51,624 nt of DNA, from positions 1 to 51,624 of the forward strand of contig CAZAKZ010000022.1 of assembly GCA_964485695.1 (NCBI GenBank), in the 5' to 3' direction. This document shows positions 1-8,479 of the stretch, piece by piece. The DNA is from CAZAKZ01 sp964485695. GTDB lineage: Bacteria; Planctomycetota; JAFGQW01. Within the stretch, counting starts at the first letter, position 1. Every line of letters starts with the position of its first letter. The position numbers were made by a program, and so were the translations under genes. The notes under the pieces are model-generated. The model had not been told where the DNA came from. It searched no databases and saw nothing but the letters and a program-made list of their open reading frames with translations.

Positions 1-209
1 CGGGCTCGTTCGGGGCCGATGAAGTGCTTCATGGAGGCTGAATGAGCCGGTTTTGACTCCTGATGAAATGACCACCCCGGATTTCATCGGCATTGAATGA
101 ACCCACTCCAAGTGAAATCGGTCAGGAGTTTGACGCTGGATCAGTCAACCCTCTTTGGATCACACCCAGAGGACGTGGTATTACTCACGTACTATTCTTC
201 CGACGAATC
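1..209. other. Short non-coding left edge
   Basis: No convincing gene. It lies downstream of the minus-strand sigma-fusion gene. The only structure seen is an 8-bp inverted repeat (GATGAAAT ... ATTTCATC) at 62-88 with an 11-nt loop. No T-run follows it on either strand, so it is not called a terminator. Confidence 0.4.
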
Positions 210-3200
210 CTACCCGCCCCCCGATCGCCTGACCTCGATGCGCACTTTCGACTCCACCCCTGCCCGGATCTCCACCTTCCCGGTGCCGGCCTCGAAGCCC
301 CCGGCCTCGGCCCGTACCTCGTAGCGGCCAGAGGGCAGGAACCGTCGCACCAGAACGCCTTTGGTATCGGTGCGGGTGTACGACTCGACCCAGGCTTCGT
401 ACTTGAGATCCGGATTCGAACGCTTCTCCTCGAAGTAGGCCCGTTCATACTTGGTGCGGTCGGGATTCAGGAACGTGCCATCGGAACGAAGCACGTGGAT
501 ACGAGCCCCCTGCACGGGCTGGTTTCGATCGTCCACGACGATCACCCGCATGAACCCTCCGGTCCGTTCCAGGACGAAGTCGAGGGGAGAAATCGTGCCC
601 GATGCGATTTGGATCCGCTTCGCCACCTCCACCCATTCAGGATGTGAGGCGCGGACTTCGTACGCGCCGGGCTGCACCTGCTCGACCGAGTATCGACCGC
701 CTTGATCCGTGTCCGTGGTGTAGAGCGGCTCCTCGAGCGTTCGCCCCTCGAGGACCAGAGTAACGCGCGCGCCGGGCAGCGGAACTCCATCCGGATCCTG
801 GACCAGGCCCCGGAGCGACCGGGTCGGTTCCACCCGGAAATCCTGGAAGGGCGGGTTCCTGTCGGCAGGCATGCGAAAGGCTGTGCGGCCCACAAACAGC
901 GCACCGTCCTTCTCCACCGTGGCCTCCAACTCGTAGTCCCCGGCCTCGATCCTGAGGAGGGTGAATCTTCCCCCGGCATCCAGGAACCGGAACCGGGACG
1001 GATTCATCTTCCCGGACCGGTGCAGCGAGAGCCGGAACGTAGTGGCGGCCTTGCCGCTCGAAGCGAACCGAACCCGGCCCTTGATCCGCGGCCTCAGGCC
1101 CAGCCGGAAGACGAGATCTTGAGTGCCCGCCGGGGCGATGCGGTCCTGAACCAAACGGTGCGTGCGATCCGGGGTGGAAGCATGGACCTCGTAATCCCCG
1201 GATTCGAGGCCGTGGAGGAAAAACCGGCCCTCGGATTCCATGCGGGCAGAGATCCAGCGCGGCCGGGATCGGGTCGCGTTCTTGGTGTGCGGGCGCGCCC
1301 GGACCCGGGCCTCGGGCAGGGGCCGGCCCTCGGTATCTTCCACCCGGCCGGCCAGGACTGCCCCGGCGGGCAGGGTCACGTCCCGGCCCTCGATGCGCAT
1401 GCCTTCCAGCACATCTACCACCTCCGGGGACTTGAACACTGGGCGGCCGCACACCCTGACGCCGAGCACGTACCTGCCCACGGGAACGTTCTCCATGCGG
1501 TACCGACCGTCCTGATCGGCACGGACATGGTGGCCGGGTCTCTTCCCCTGACCGACCGGACTGAGGAAGACCAGTGCGTACGCCGCAGGCCCGCCTTGCT
1601 CCTCCCGGACCCGCCCGGACACGACGCCTCCCCGCGGGAGCTGCAGGACGAGGCCGTCTGTGCATTTGCCCGGAGCCAGGTCCAGCCATTTGGTGAAGAT
1701 CCCCAGTGTGTTGCCCTTCACGACAATCCTGAACTCAACCTCGTACCGTTCCGGCTTCAGGCGGCCAAAGAGCTCGAACTGTCCTGCCTCGCCGGTGGTC
1801 TCTTCAGACTGGTGGAAGGAACCGAACCTGGTCCTGGCCCGGATCTTGGCTCCGGCCACCGGCATCGAGTCCGGCCCCACCACCATGCCGCACACCCGGA
1901 CGCCGGGCACGTACGGGATGCGGTAGTACACCCCGGCAGCGCTGGACTCCTTGGTAGGGCCTCCCGTCTTCACATACAAAACGTCTCCGATACATACCCT
2001 GTGAGGTTTCGAAAAAATGTATTGGTACTCCGCAGGCACCTTTTCGAAACGGAAGCGGCCGCTGGAGTCCGTCCGGGTCGTGACCTTAGTATGCTTCAAC
2101 ACCAGGGTGACATCGATATCAGGGAGGGGGACATCCCCCGGTGTGGTGGCCACGAGGCCGGTCACCGTGATGAGATCGATCTTCTCGAAGGCCAGGTCCA
2201 CCCGGGTCTCCTTTCCCGCCACCACCTCGACCCGCCCGGGTTTGCAAAAGTAAAAGCCGGGCTTGAGACGGTCGAGGCAGTACCGGCCGTCCGCATCGGT
2301 ACGGCACACCTTCGTCTGAAACCGTCCACCGATACGCAGGACCTCGAACCGGGCATTGGCCACGGGAACGCCCCCCTGCGTCACTCGGCCCCGTAGCGTC
2401 CCGGGTTTTCCCAGGCGGAAGTGCACCTGCTCCCCGGGGGAGCAGGACGCCCGGTCCGAATAGGTCCCCGGCGCGGTCGCCTCCAGATAGATATCCGACC
2501 GGCCAAGGACCTCCTCGTAAAAAGTAAATGTGCCGCTGGCGTCGGTTCGCATCCCGGCCAGGGGCAAGATGGGAACCCTTTCCGGGTAGAGCCTTTCGTA
2601 CGCCCGGACCGTGGCCCCGGCCAGGGGGGTGCCCTGGCGCGTCGAAACCGTACCCCGGACCACAGGAGCCCGGCCCGATGCAGACCGCGCAAGGGAGAAG
2701 GCCTTCCCGGAACCGGAAGAGGGCCGCGCCGAGTTCGACGTGTCCCGGGTTGAAAGCGATGACGCTTGCTCCGCTGTTCGCCCAGCAGCGGACTCCGACA
2801 CCTCGGGCACGGCCGGATCCCGGGGCAGGGACCGGACCAGCAGAAAGACCCCTGCCACCACGGCAACGGCGATGAGAACCTTGATGGTGTTGGTCATGGT
2901 GATGATTCCCGTGAGAGCGGCCGCCACCTTGCCCGCCTGCCAGCCCAGGAGGGGACCCAGGGCTGTCCGCCAGTCCGCGCCATGGCGCACCGCCAGTTTT
3001 CGCCGGATCTCGGCCTCGGCCCTGCGGAGCCGGCGGCGCGTCGCCTCCACGGAGATGCCCAGCCGCCGGGCCACCTCCCGGACCGGCAGGCCCTCGAAGT
3101 AGTGCAGGAGTACGGCTGTGCGCAGGGCCGCCTCCAGTTCCAGGACCCTCTCCACCACGGCCCGGCGCAGGGCTTCCCTCTCGACCACGTCGGCGGTAGT

Positions 3201-3473
3201 GGGAAGGCGTTCGGGCCGGGCCCCGGCCCGCTCTTGCCGGGCCCGGCGCGCTTCCCGATCCCGGACGCGGAGCGCGATGTTCCGGGCGGCATGGTAGAGC
3301 CAACCGCGCACGCTTCCCGGTCCGGGTGGGTGCTTCATGGCGGCGAGCCAGGTCTCCTGGACCACGTCCTCGGCGCGATGGTCATCGGCGACCAGGACCC
3401 GCACCAGGGTCCTGAGCCAGTCCTGGTGCCTGAGGAGCGCATCCAGTTCGAGGGTTGGTTCCGGATTTTTCAT
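210..3473 (-). CDS. ECF-type sigma factor fused to a membrane segment and about nine carboxypeptidase-regulatory-like repeats
   Basis: 1087 aa. Residues 13-75 look like sigma region 2 (AEDVVQETWLAA) and 105-160 like region 4, with the helix-turn-helix stretch VREVARRLGISVEATRRRLR. A single hydrophobic helix at about 197-214 follows. The rest (about 265-1080) is a string of roughly nine beta-sandwich repeats of the form GRVxxxxGxPLPGARV, as in carboxypeptidase regulatory or CnaB-like domains. Family knowledge predicts a cytoplasmic transcription domain tethered to the membrane with a large extracytoplasmic array. If so, release or conformational change of the sigma part could replace a separate anti-sigma factor; that is inference. 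The start is the first Met before region 2. It is divergent from the membrane protein gene at 3558 across an 84-nt gap. Nothing suggests a frameshift joining two genes, because the frame is open throughout. Confidence 0.85.
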   Translation of the reverse strand: MKNPEPTLELDALLRHQDWLRTLVRVLVADDHRAEDVVQETWLAAMKHPPGPGSVRGWLYHAARNIALRVRDREARRARQERAGARPERLPTTADVVEREALRRAVVERVLELEAALRTAVLLHYFEGLPVREVARRLGISVEATRRRLRRAEAEIRRKLAVRHGADWRTALGPLLGWQAGKVAAALTGIITMTNTIKVLIAVAVVAGVFLLVRSLPRDPAVPEVSESAAGRTAEQASSLSTRDTSNSARPSSGSGKAFSLARSASGRAPVVRGTVSTRQGTPLAGATVRAYERLYPERVPILPLAGMRTDASGTFTFYEEVLGRSDIYLEATAPGTYSDRASCSPGEQVHFRLGKPGTLRGRVTQGGVPVANARFEVLRIGGRFQTKVCRTDADGRYCLDRLKPGFYFCKPGRVEVVAGKETRVDLAFEKIDLITVTGLVATTPGDVPLPDIDVTLVLKHTKVTTRTDSSGRFRFEKVPAEYQYIFSKPHRVCIGDVLYVKTGGPTKESSAAGVYYRIPYVPGVRVCGMVVGPDSMPVAGAKIRARTRFGSFHQSEETTGEAGQFELFGRLKPERYEVEFRIVVKGNTLGIFTKWLDLAPGKCTDGLVLQLPRGGVVSGRVREEQGGPAAYALVFLSPVGQGKRPGHHVRADQDGRYRMENVPVGRYVLGVRVCGRPVFKSPEVVDVLEGMRIEGRDVTLPAGAVLAGRVEDTEGRPLPEARVRARPHTKNATRSRPRWISARMESEGRFFLHGLESGDYEVHASTPDRTHRLVQDRIAPAGTQDLVFRLGLRPRIKGRVRFASSGKAATTFRLSLHRSGKMNPSRFRFLDAGGRFTLLRIEAGDYELEATVEKDGALFVGRTAFRMPADRNPPFQDFRVEPTRSLRGLVQDPDGVPLPGARVTLVLEGRTLEEPLYTTDTDQGGRYSVEQVQPGAYEVRASHPEWVEVAKRIQIASGTISPLDFVLERTGGFMRVIVVDDRNQPVQGARIHVLRSDGTFLNPDRTKYERAYFEEKRSNPDLKYEAWVESYTRTDTKGVLVRRFLPSGRYEVRAEAGGFEAGTGKVEIRAGVESKVRIEVRRSGGG

Positions 3474-3557
3474 GGTTCATTCAGTACAGTACCCGCCGGC
3501 CGGAAATCCGGAACGGAAAAACGGGATTCTTTCGCGGGATCGGGTCGATCTCATACA

Positions 3558-4841
3558 ATGACCCGGATGAAAGATACGGATGCACTGCCCGGGATCTGGC
3601 GCCTGGGCCTGGCCGCGGTCATGGTGGTCTTCCTCGGCCTCGGCGCGGCCTACATCTGGCTGAAACCCCTGGGCCAGGCGCCGGACGAGCACGACCACGT
3701 CACCTATATCCTGTTCCTCATGGATGCCGGGACCTTTCCGCGCATGTGGACCCCGCAGGCCGACGGCATCGGCCAGGGCGACGAACCGCCCCTCTATTAC
3801 CTCTCCCTGCTCGGGGCCTATCAGATCTTCGGTCCCACCCTCGACTCCCCGAAGAACCACCCGGCGGGATACCGGACTCTCCGGCTGATCTCGCTGATCC
3901 TCTTCGGCCTGGGCACCCTCATCGTGACCGTGCGGCTGTCCCGGATCCTGGCCCCGGGCGATGGTCCGGTCGCCTTCCTAACCTGCGCCCTCACGGGATT
4001 CCTGCCCATGTTCCTCCACATGGCCACAAGCGTGAACAACGGCCTCATGGCCGATTTCATGTGCACGACCCTCCTCGTCCTCGGTGTGGCAGGCCTCTCG
4101 GAAACCGCGCCCTCGCCCCTTGGCCATCACGTCCTCCGCGGCGCGGTCCTGGCCGGAGCCCTGCTGGCGAAGATGACAGTGCTGCCGGTTGTGGCCGCGG
4201 CCGGACCGGTGTTCCTGTGGCTCGCGTGGCGATCGCCCCGGCGCACATGGGCCCTCATGGGCCTCGCCGCCCCCTTGATCCTGATCGCCGCACCGTGGTT
4301 TATCCGGAACATGATCCTCTATGGAGATCCCGTGGCCTTCTCGGCCAACATGGAGACGTTCTTCAAGGTGGAGGCCATGAGTCCCCGGGGCCTCGATGCC
4401 GGCCACCTGCCGGGCCTCTGGATGAACTTCCTCGGCGTCTTCGGCTTCGGACAGGTCCCCACGGGCATCACCTTCTTTCCCGGGTGGGTCTACCTGGCCG
4501 CGTTCGCGGCCACCGCGGCCGCTCTGGTCCTGGGCCCCCTGGCGGCACGGTGGAGAGGTGTGGACTGCACCCCGCTGAACCGTGGAGCCGCAGGATTCCT
4601 CGCTGCGGCCGTGGTCTTGACCCTGGTCTTTTTCTACTACACCAACTGGCGGATCCAGCACCTGCAGATGCGCTACCTGTTCGTGGTCGTGGCGGTGCTC
4701 GCCTTCTGGCTGGCCCGATCCACGCTGCGGCCCTTTCCGCCCGGGATGCGAGCCGGGGTTGCGGTCCTCGCCGCAGGAGCGGCCCTGACGCTGAGCGTGT
4801 GGGGAACCTGGCTGCTCGATCCGAACTCCCTCGCGCATTGA
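3558..4841 (+). CDS. Multi-pass membrane glycosyltransferase-like protein (GT-C / DUF2142-like)
   Basis: 427 aa from the ATG at 3558; a second in-frame ATG at 3567 is equally possible, as no strong ribosome-binding site marks either. The frame is open further upstream, but that part is antisense to the sigma gene and is ignored. The first helix (about residues 14-36) is followed by an extracytoplasmic loop with PDEHDH and, later, EPPLYYLSLLG. This resembles the acidic first loop and PPLYY motif of GT-C lipid-linked sugar transferases and DUF2142 proteins. About nine to ten further hydrophobic helices follow, including a late RYLFVVVAVLAFW helix. Role inferred: transfer of a sugar from a polyprenyl carrier on the outer face of the inner membrane. 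Substrate unknown. It seems monocistronic. Confidence 0.7.
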   Translation: MTRMKDTDALPGIWRLGLAAVMVVFLGLGAAYIWLKPLGQAPDEHDHVTYILFLMDAGTFPRMWTPQADGIGQGDEPPLYYLSLLGAYQIFGPTLDSPKNHPAGYRTLRLISLILFGLGTLIVTVRLSRILAPGDGPVAFLTCALTGFLPMFLHMATSVNNGLMADFMCTTLLVLGVAGLSETAPSPLGHHVLRGAVLAGALLAKMTVLPVVAAAGPVFLWLAWRSPRRTWALMGLAAPLILIAAPWFIRNMILYGDPVAFSANMETFFKVEAMSPRGLDAGHLPGLWMNFLGVFGFGQVPTGITFFPGWVYLAAFAATAAALVLGPLAARWRGVDCTPLNRGAAGFLAAAVVLTLVFFYYTNWRIQHLQMRYLFVVVAVLAFWLARSTLRPFPPGMRAGVAVLAAGAALTLSVWGTWLLDPNSLAH

Positions 4842-4888
4842 TCATGAAAACAAATGGAACAGGTTCCCCCCACACCCCTCACCCACGG

Positions 4889-4917
4889 TTGACGGGTTTG
4901 GACTTCACGGATATTGT
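4889..4917 (+). promoter_or_regulatory. Sigma-70-type promoter for the sigma-54 activator gene
   Basis: TTGACG at 4889-4894 and TATTGT at 4912-4917, separated by exactly 17 bp. Transcription would begin near 4925, giving a leader of about 43 nt before the ATG at 4968. It suggests that the activator is made from a housekeeping promoter. Confidence 0.5.
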
Positions 4918-4967
4918 AAGGGCTTGGACTGCCACGAATCGCTGCAGCCTGTCGAGATGTATTTCCC

Positions 4968-6737
4968 ATGGACCGGAAACACCACATCCTGTTTCTCGGG
5001 AGCGGCCTCTACAGCTTCCCGTTGATGGCCGAGGGGCTCCTCCACAAGCACGCCGGGGACATCGTCCAGGCCTTCAGCGCCGCCTTGAAACCCACGGCCC
5101 CCCATGATCTCGCCTGCGAGGTCATGCAGGAGGTCGGCATCGAGCTCACCGACCTGACCCTGAGGACCCCCCTCGACATCGAGGTGTTCTCCTTCGATAT
5201 GGTGGTGACCCTCGGCACCTTCGATCCGACCCTCCGCCTCAACCTGCCCGGAATGCCGCCCCATTTCCACTGGGAGCTTCCCATCCCCGCGGACGGGGCC
5301 GGCCCGGACGCCCAGCGCACCACTTTCCGGGCCGCCCGGGACAGGCTCGAGGCGAAGATCCTCGAGGTTCTGGCCTCCGAGATGTTGAGCGGTCTCCACA
5401 TCACCCAGCGGAACCTCATGCTGGTCCTGGACAACCTGGCCGACGGGGTCATGGCCCATACCATGAACCGCCGCATCTTCTTCTTCAACCGGGCCGCGGA
5501 GATGATCACCGGCTTCAAGCGGGAAGAGATCCTCGGAAAGGACTGCCACAGGGTCTTTCGATCCCAGCGGTTCTGCGGTGGTGATTGCTCCTTTTGCACC
5601 GGTCCGGGGGGTGACGAGATCGTGGTCTCGCCGAAAAAGACCCAGGTGAACTTCAAGCGGAAGGACGGCAAGAAACGGATCCTGGACATGACCGTCATGC
5701 CCCTTTCCGACGCCCAGAATACCAACGTGGGAGCCCTGGTCTCCTTCAAGGACAACACCGAATTCGCCACTCTCCAGCAGCGAGTCAAGCACTTTCATAC
5801 CTGCGGGGCACTCATCGGCAAGGACCCGAAAGCCCTGGCGCTCTTCGATCAGATCCGGGAAGTGGGACCGGTCACTCTGCCGGTGCTCATCGAGGGAGAG
5901 AGCGGCACTGGCAAGGAACTCGTGGCCCGGGCCATTCACGATCTCAGCCCCCGCGCCAGGAAGCCCTTCCTGGCCATCAATTGCGGGGCCCTGCCCGAGG
6001 GCATTCTCGAGAGCGAGCTGTTCGGCCACGTGCGTGGCGCCTTCACCGGTGCGGTACGGGACCAGAAAGGCCGCTTCGAGCTGGCCGACGGGGGCACTCT
6101 CCTCCTCGATGAAGTGGGCGAGCTGTCTCCCGCTTTGCAGGTCAAACTCCTGAGGGTGCTGCAGGAGAAGAAATTTGAACGCGTGGGGGGCGAGAAGCAG
6201 ATCAGCGTCGACGTGCGCATCGTGAGCGCCACCAACCGGAATCTGCGTAAGATGATGGAGGAGAAACGATTCCGGCGCGACCTGTTCTACCGCCTCTGCG
6301 TAGTACCGATCCAGGTGCCACCCTTGCGCGAGCGGCGCATGGACATTCCGGTCCTCATCGATAATTTCCTGGAATCGGTGTCCGCCGAGACCGAAAAACC
6401 CCTCATCGCGATATCCAATGAAGCCCTGGACATCCTGATCCGGTATCCCTGGCCCGGAAACGTGCGCGAGCTGCGCAACGTCATCGAGTACGCAAACGTG
6501 AAATGTCGCACGGGAATCCTGGTGCCCCAGCAGCTGCCCAGAGAGATCCTCCACTTCAACGTCAAGCCCGCCACGCGTCCCGGCCCCCCGCTCAAGCTCA
6601 ACCGGGACAAGATCATTGCGGCCATGAGAGAGGCCAAGGGCAACAAGTCCCGGGCCGCCGCCATTCTGGGCGTGGGGCGGTCCACGCTCTACCGTTACAT
6701 GCGTCAGCACGTATTCAATCCGGATGAGATCTCCTAG
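4968..6737 (+). CDS. Sigma-54-dependent activator with degenerate LMW-phosphatase/ArsC-like domain and Cys-rich PAS domain
   Basis: 589 aa. Residues 6-139 align with low-molecular-weight phosphotyrosine phosphatase/ArsC folds (ILFL then MAEGLL, a later FDMVVTLG), but the catalytic C(X)5R is lost: Gly11 replaces Cys and Phe17 replaces Arg. A PAS domain spans 148-265 and carries Cys193, 203, 207 and 210 in a CHRVF...CGGDCSFC pattern, a possible metal or redox site. The AAA+ core (about 283-510) has Walker A GESGTGKE (310-317), the sigma-54 contact loop GAFTGA (357-362) and Walker B GTLLLDEVGE (376-385). A Fis-type HTH closes the protein (545-580). All parts needed for sigma-54 activation are intact; there is no receiver domain. 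The next operon has a sigma-54 promoter with upstream repeats, so it is the likely target. Confidence 0.92.
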   Translation: MDRKHHILFLGSGLYSFPLMAEGLLHKHAGDIVQAFSAALKPTAPHDLACEVMQEVGIELTDLTLRTPLDIEVFSFDMVVTLGTFDPTLRLNLPGMPPHFHWELPIPADGAGPDAQRTTFRAARDRLEAKILEVLASEMLSGLHITQRNLMLVLDNLADGVMAHTMNRRIFFFNRAAEMITGFKREEILGKDCHRVFRSQRFCGGDCSFCTGPGGDEIVVSPKKTQVNFKRKDGKKRILDMTVMPLSDAQNTNVGALVSFKDNTEFATLQQRVKHFHTCGALIGKDPKALALFDQIREVGPVTLPVLIEGESGTGKELVARAIHDLSPRARKPFLAINCGALPEGILESELFGHVRGAFTGAVRDQKGRFELADGGTLLLDEVGELSPALQVKLLRVLQEKKFERVGGEKQISVDVRIVSATNRNLRKMMEEKRFRRDLFYRLCVVPIQVPPLRERRMDIPVLIDNFLESVSAETEKPLIAISNEALDILIRYPWPGNVRELRNVIEYANVKCRTGILVPQQLPREILHFNVKPATRPGPPLKLNRDKIIAAMREAKGNKSRAAAILGVGRSTLYRYMRQHVFNPDEIS

Positions 6738-6739
6738 TG

Positions 6740-6889
6740 TGTGTCAAGTTGGCCAGTTGTGTCATATTGATATTATGGAACACCATCTGGCCATAACATC
6801 AGAAGATCCTCTGCTGTTTCCTCCCGGATTCCCCACCTCGATGCGGAATCTGAATGTGTGCTCAAAAGTGATTTGACACATTTGACACA
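6740..6889. promoter_or_regulatory. Cluster of TGTGTCA repeats, candidate upstream activator sites
   Basis: TGTGTCA occurs at 6740-6746 and 6758-6764. Its reverse complement TGACACA occurs at 6874-6880 and 6883-6889, the last two inside a perfect tandem of TTTGACACA (6872-6889). The pairs face each other and lie about 250-230 and 120-103 bp upstream of the predicted sigma-54 start. That is a usual distance for enhancer-like sites of AAA+ activators. An inverted repeat TTATGG/CCATAA lies between the pairs. The binding protein is inferred to be the activator encoded immediately upstream. Confidence 0.5.
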
Positions 6890-6964
6890 CTCCGATCCTG
6901 GCACACCACTCCATGCCATCGCCGTATCTCTCGTATTTTAAACGGATTGTGACATTCCATCATT

Positions 6965-6981
6965 TCGGCACATCAACTGCA
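6965..6981 (+). promoter_or_regulatory. Sigma-54 (-24/-12) promoter of the receiver-cytochrome-HdrD operon
   Basis: TCGGCACATCAACTGCA has the invariant GG (6967-6968) and GC (6979-6980) separated by exactly 10 nt, and the TGGCAC-like and TTGC-like blocks differ from consensus at few positions. Transcription should start near 6992, placing the ATG at 7062 behind a leader of about 70 nt. A small hairpin, CACTCG/CGAGTG (6995-7011), would sit at the very 5' end of the message. Confidence 0.72.
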
Positions 6982-7061
6982 TAGGACAGATGTCCACTCG
7001 TGTGTCGAGTGAGACCCTACAGGGCAATGCAGAAAAATCCAGGCAATGTAAGGAGTGGACC

Positions 7062-7703
7062 ATGGGCAAACAATCCGAGCAAGAATGCCTCCAGAAGGTC
7101 CTGAAGCTGAGCCAGGAGATGATCAAACTGGCAGGCAAGGACACGGAGCTCCAGCTGGACGTGGGATGCCGCATCGTGTTCGGCGCCCTGCGGGACCACG
7201 GCTATGCGCTCCAGAAGATGGCCAAGCAGGAGCTCACCACCCTGGGGGTACCGGATTCCTCCCTGGATCCGGGAGCGCCTTCCCCCACGCCCCCTCTCTC
7301 CACGGCCAAGAATCCCAGGACCGTCCTCCTCGTGGACGACGATGCGGACTTCCTGAAGTACCTGACGCTCCTCTTCGAGGACAACGGCTTCAACACCCTG
7401 GTGGCGACCAACGGCCTCGAGGCCATGGAGATGGCCGCCTCCAAGAAACCCGACCTGATCACCCTGGACATCACCATGCCCGAGAAGTCGGGCGTCAGCA
7501 CCTACCAGGACCTCAAGTCGGATCCGGAACTGTCCTCCGTCCCGGTCATTCTCATCACCGCCATCGGGGAGCCGTTCAATGAATTCATCAAGCGCCGGCG
7601 CCAGGTGCCTGATCCGGAGGGATTCATCGCCAAGCCCATCGACGCTGAGCTGCTCTGGAAAACCGTCGAGGAAGTGCTGGAAGGCGTTTCAACGCGAGGA
7701 TAG
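7062..7703 (+). CDS. Response-regulator receiver protein with N-terminal helical domain
   Basis: 213 aa. The start at 7062 is chosen because TAAGGAG (7049-7055) lies 6 nt upstream. An earlier in-frame ATG at 6990 falls at the predicted transcription start. Residues 1-60 are predicted helical and match no domain I recognise; a Pro/Ser linker (65-84) follows. The receiver (about 86-207) has the acidic pocket at 92-94, phospho-acceptor Asp136 in LITLDITMPEKSG, Thr166 and Lys191. There is no DNA-binding or enzymatic output domain. The receiver closely resembles that fused to the HdrD-like protein two genes downstream (both share LDITMP-KSGV and PEGF--KPID). First gene of the sigma-54 operon, 38 nt before the cytochrome b gene. 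Probably a phosphate-relay or protein-binding component. Confidence 0.88.
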   Translation: MGKQSEQECLQKVLKLSQEMIKLAGKDTELQLDVGCRIVFGALRDHGYALQKMAKQELTTLGVPDSSLDPGAPSPTPPLSTAKNPRTVLLVDDDADFLKYLTLLFEDNGFNTLVATNGLEAMEMAASKKPDLITLDITMPEKSGVSTYQDLKSDPELSSVPVILITAIGEPFNEFIKRRRQVPDPEGFIAKPIDAELLWKTVEEVLEGVSTRG

Positions 7704-7741
7704 TGCCGGACAACGGATGAAAACGATAAGGATACTGAAAG

Positions 7742-8419
7742 ATGAACTATCTCACCTGGAGTGAACTGTCACCCTTCACTCAGATGCTCATGAACCAGCT
7801 GCACTACGGTGCGCTGCTGTTCATGATCCTGGCCTACACGGTCAAGATCTGGCAGCTACTCAATAAACCGGCGGCCGGTGAGGGGACGCCCCCCCGCGGG
7901 GAGCACAGGAAAGCGATCCGGTATGCCTACATGACCCTGGCCATGCCCTGGGAGGTGGAGGGCCAGAAGACGCACTGGATCCGATACATCGAGTTCGCCC
8001 TCTTCCACATTGCCATGGCCACGGGCATTGGATTCGCTTTCATCACTCCCATCCTGCACGAGGCCATGAAGACCCCCTTCATCGCAATCCCCTTCCAGGT
8101 CGTGTTCGTCATCGGTTTTATCGCGGGCTTCAGTCGCCTGACACGTCGCGTCTTCAAGAAGGAGATGCGGGTCATCAGCTCTCCGGACGACTACTTCTGC
8201 CTGGTCTTGCTTTCGGTCTGGATGGCCTCCGGCATCCTGGCCGCGCCACTCACCAATGCCACCTGGCTGTTCGTCTTCTTCCTGCTGGCGACCTTCTTCC
8301 TGGTCTACGTGCCCTTCTCCAAGATCAGCCACTACGTCTACTGGGCCTTCATCCGGTTCTACGTGGGCAAGCATTTCGGCCATCGCGGCGTGTATCCGAA
8401 GAAGGGGACCATCACGTAG
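7742..8419 (+). CDS. NarI/HdrE/DsrM-like membrane cytochrome b subunit
   Basis: 225 aa with about five transmembrane helices (about 17-40, 83-104, 114-131, 150-169, 175-200). It resembles the nitrate-reductase-gamma family of di-heme b subunits, which also includes HdrE and DsrM. Histidines near helices (His21, His89, His197) are candidate heme ligands; PWEVEGQKTHWIRY before helix 2 is typical of the family branch paired with HdrD-like proteins. Expected role: exchange electrons between menaquinone and the Fe-S protein encoded next, at the inner membrane. It is shorter than DsrM (over 300 aa) and closer to HdrE in size. A GATAAGGAT stretch upstream of the ATG can act as ribosome-binding site. 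Co-transcribed with its neighbours. Confidence 0.82.
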   Translation: MNYLTWSELSPFTQMLMNQLHYGALLFMILAYTVKIWQLLNKPAAGEGTPPRGEHRKAIRYAYMTLAMPWEVEGQKTHWIRYIEFALFHIAMATGIGFAFITPILHEAMKTPFIAIPFQVVFVIGFIAGFSRLTRRVFKKEMRVISSPDDYFCLVLLSVWMASGILAAPLTNATWLFVFFLLATFFLVYVPFSKISHYVYWAFIRFYVGKHFGHRGVYPKKGTIT

Positions 8420-8479
8420 GCCCTAAGACATGGACCGCTTGAAACAGGGAACACCCTTGAAGCAATACTGGAGATGAAC

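Noticed and set aside
62..88. Inverted repeat GATGAAAT/ATTTCATC as a terminator
   Set aside because: Short AT-rich stem, long loop and no T-run.
4905..6710. Long minus-strand open frame opposite the sigma-54 activator (about 600 codons)
   Set aside because: Low-quality composition (rich in Gly, Asp, His, Glu), no domain, and the plus strand carries a clear activator. It is a GC-rich shadow frame, as are similar long frames opposite the HdrD-like gene, metH, sufB, sufD and lutB.
6899..6920. TGGCAC at 6899 as an alternative sigma-54 promoter
   Set aside because: The next GC is 13 nt after the GG instead of 10, so the spacing is wrong.
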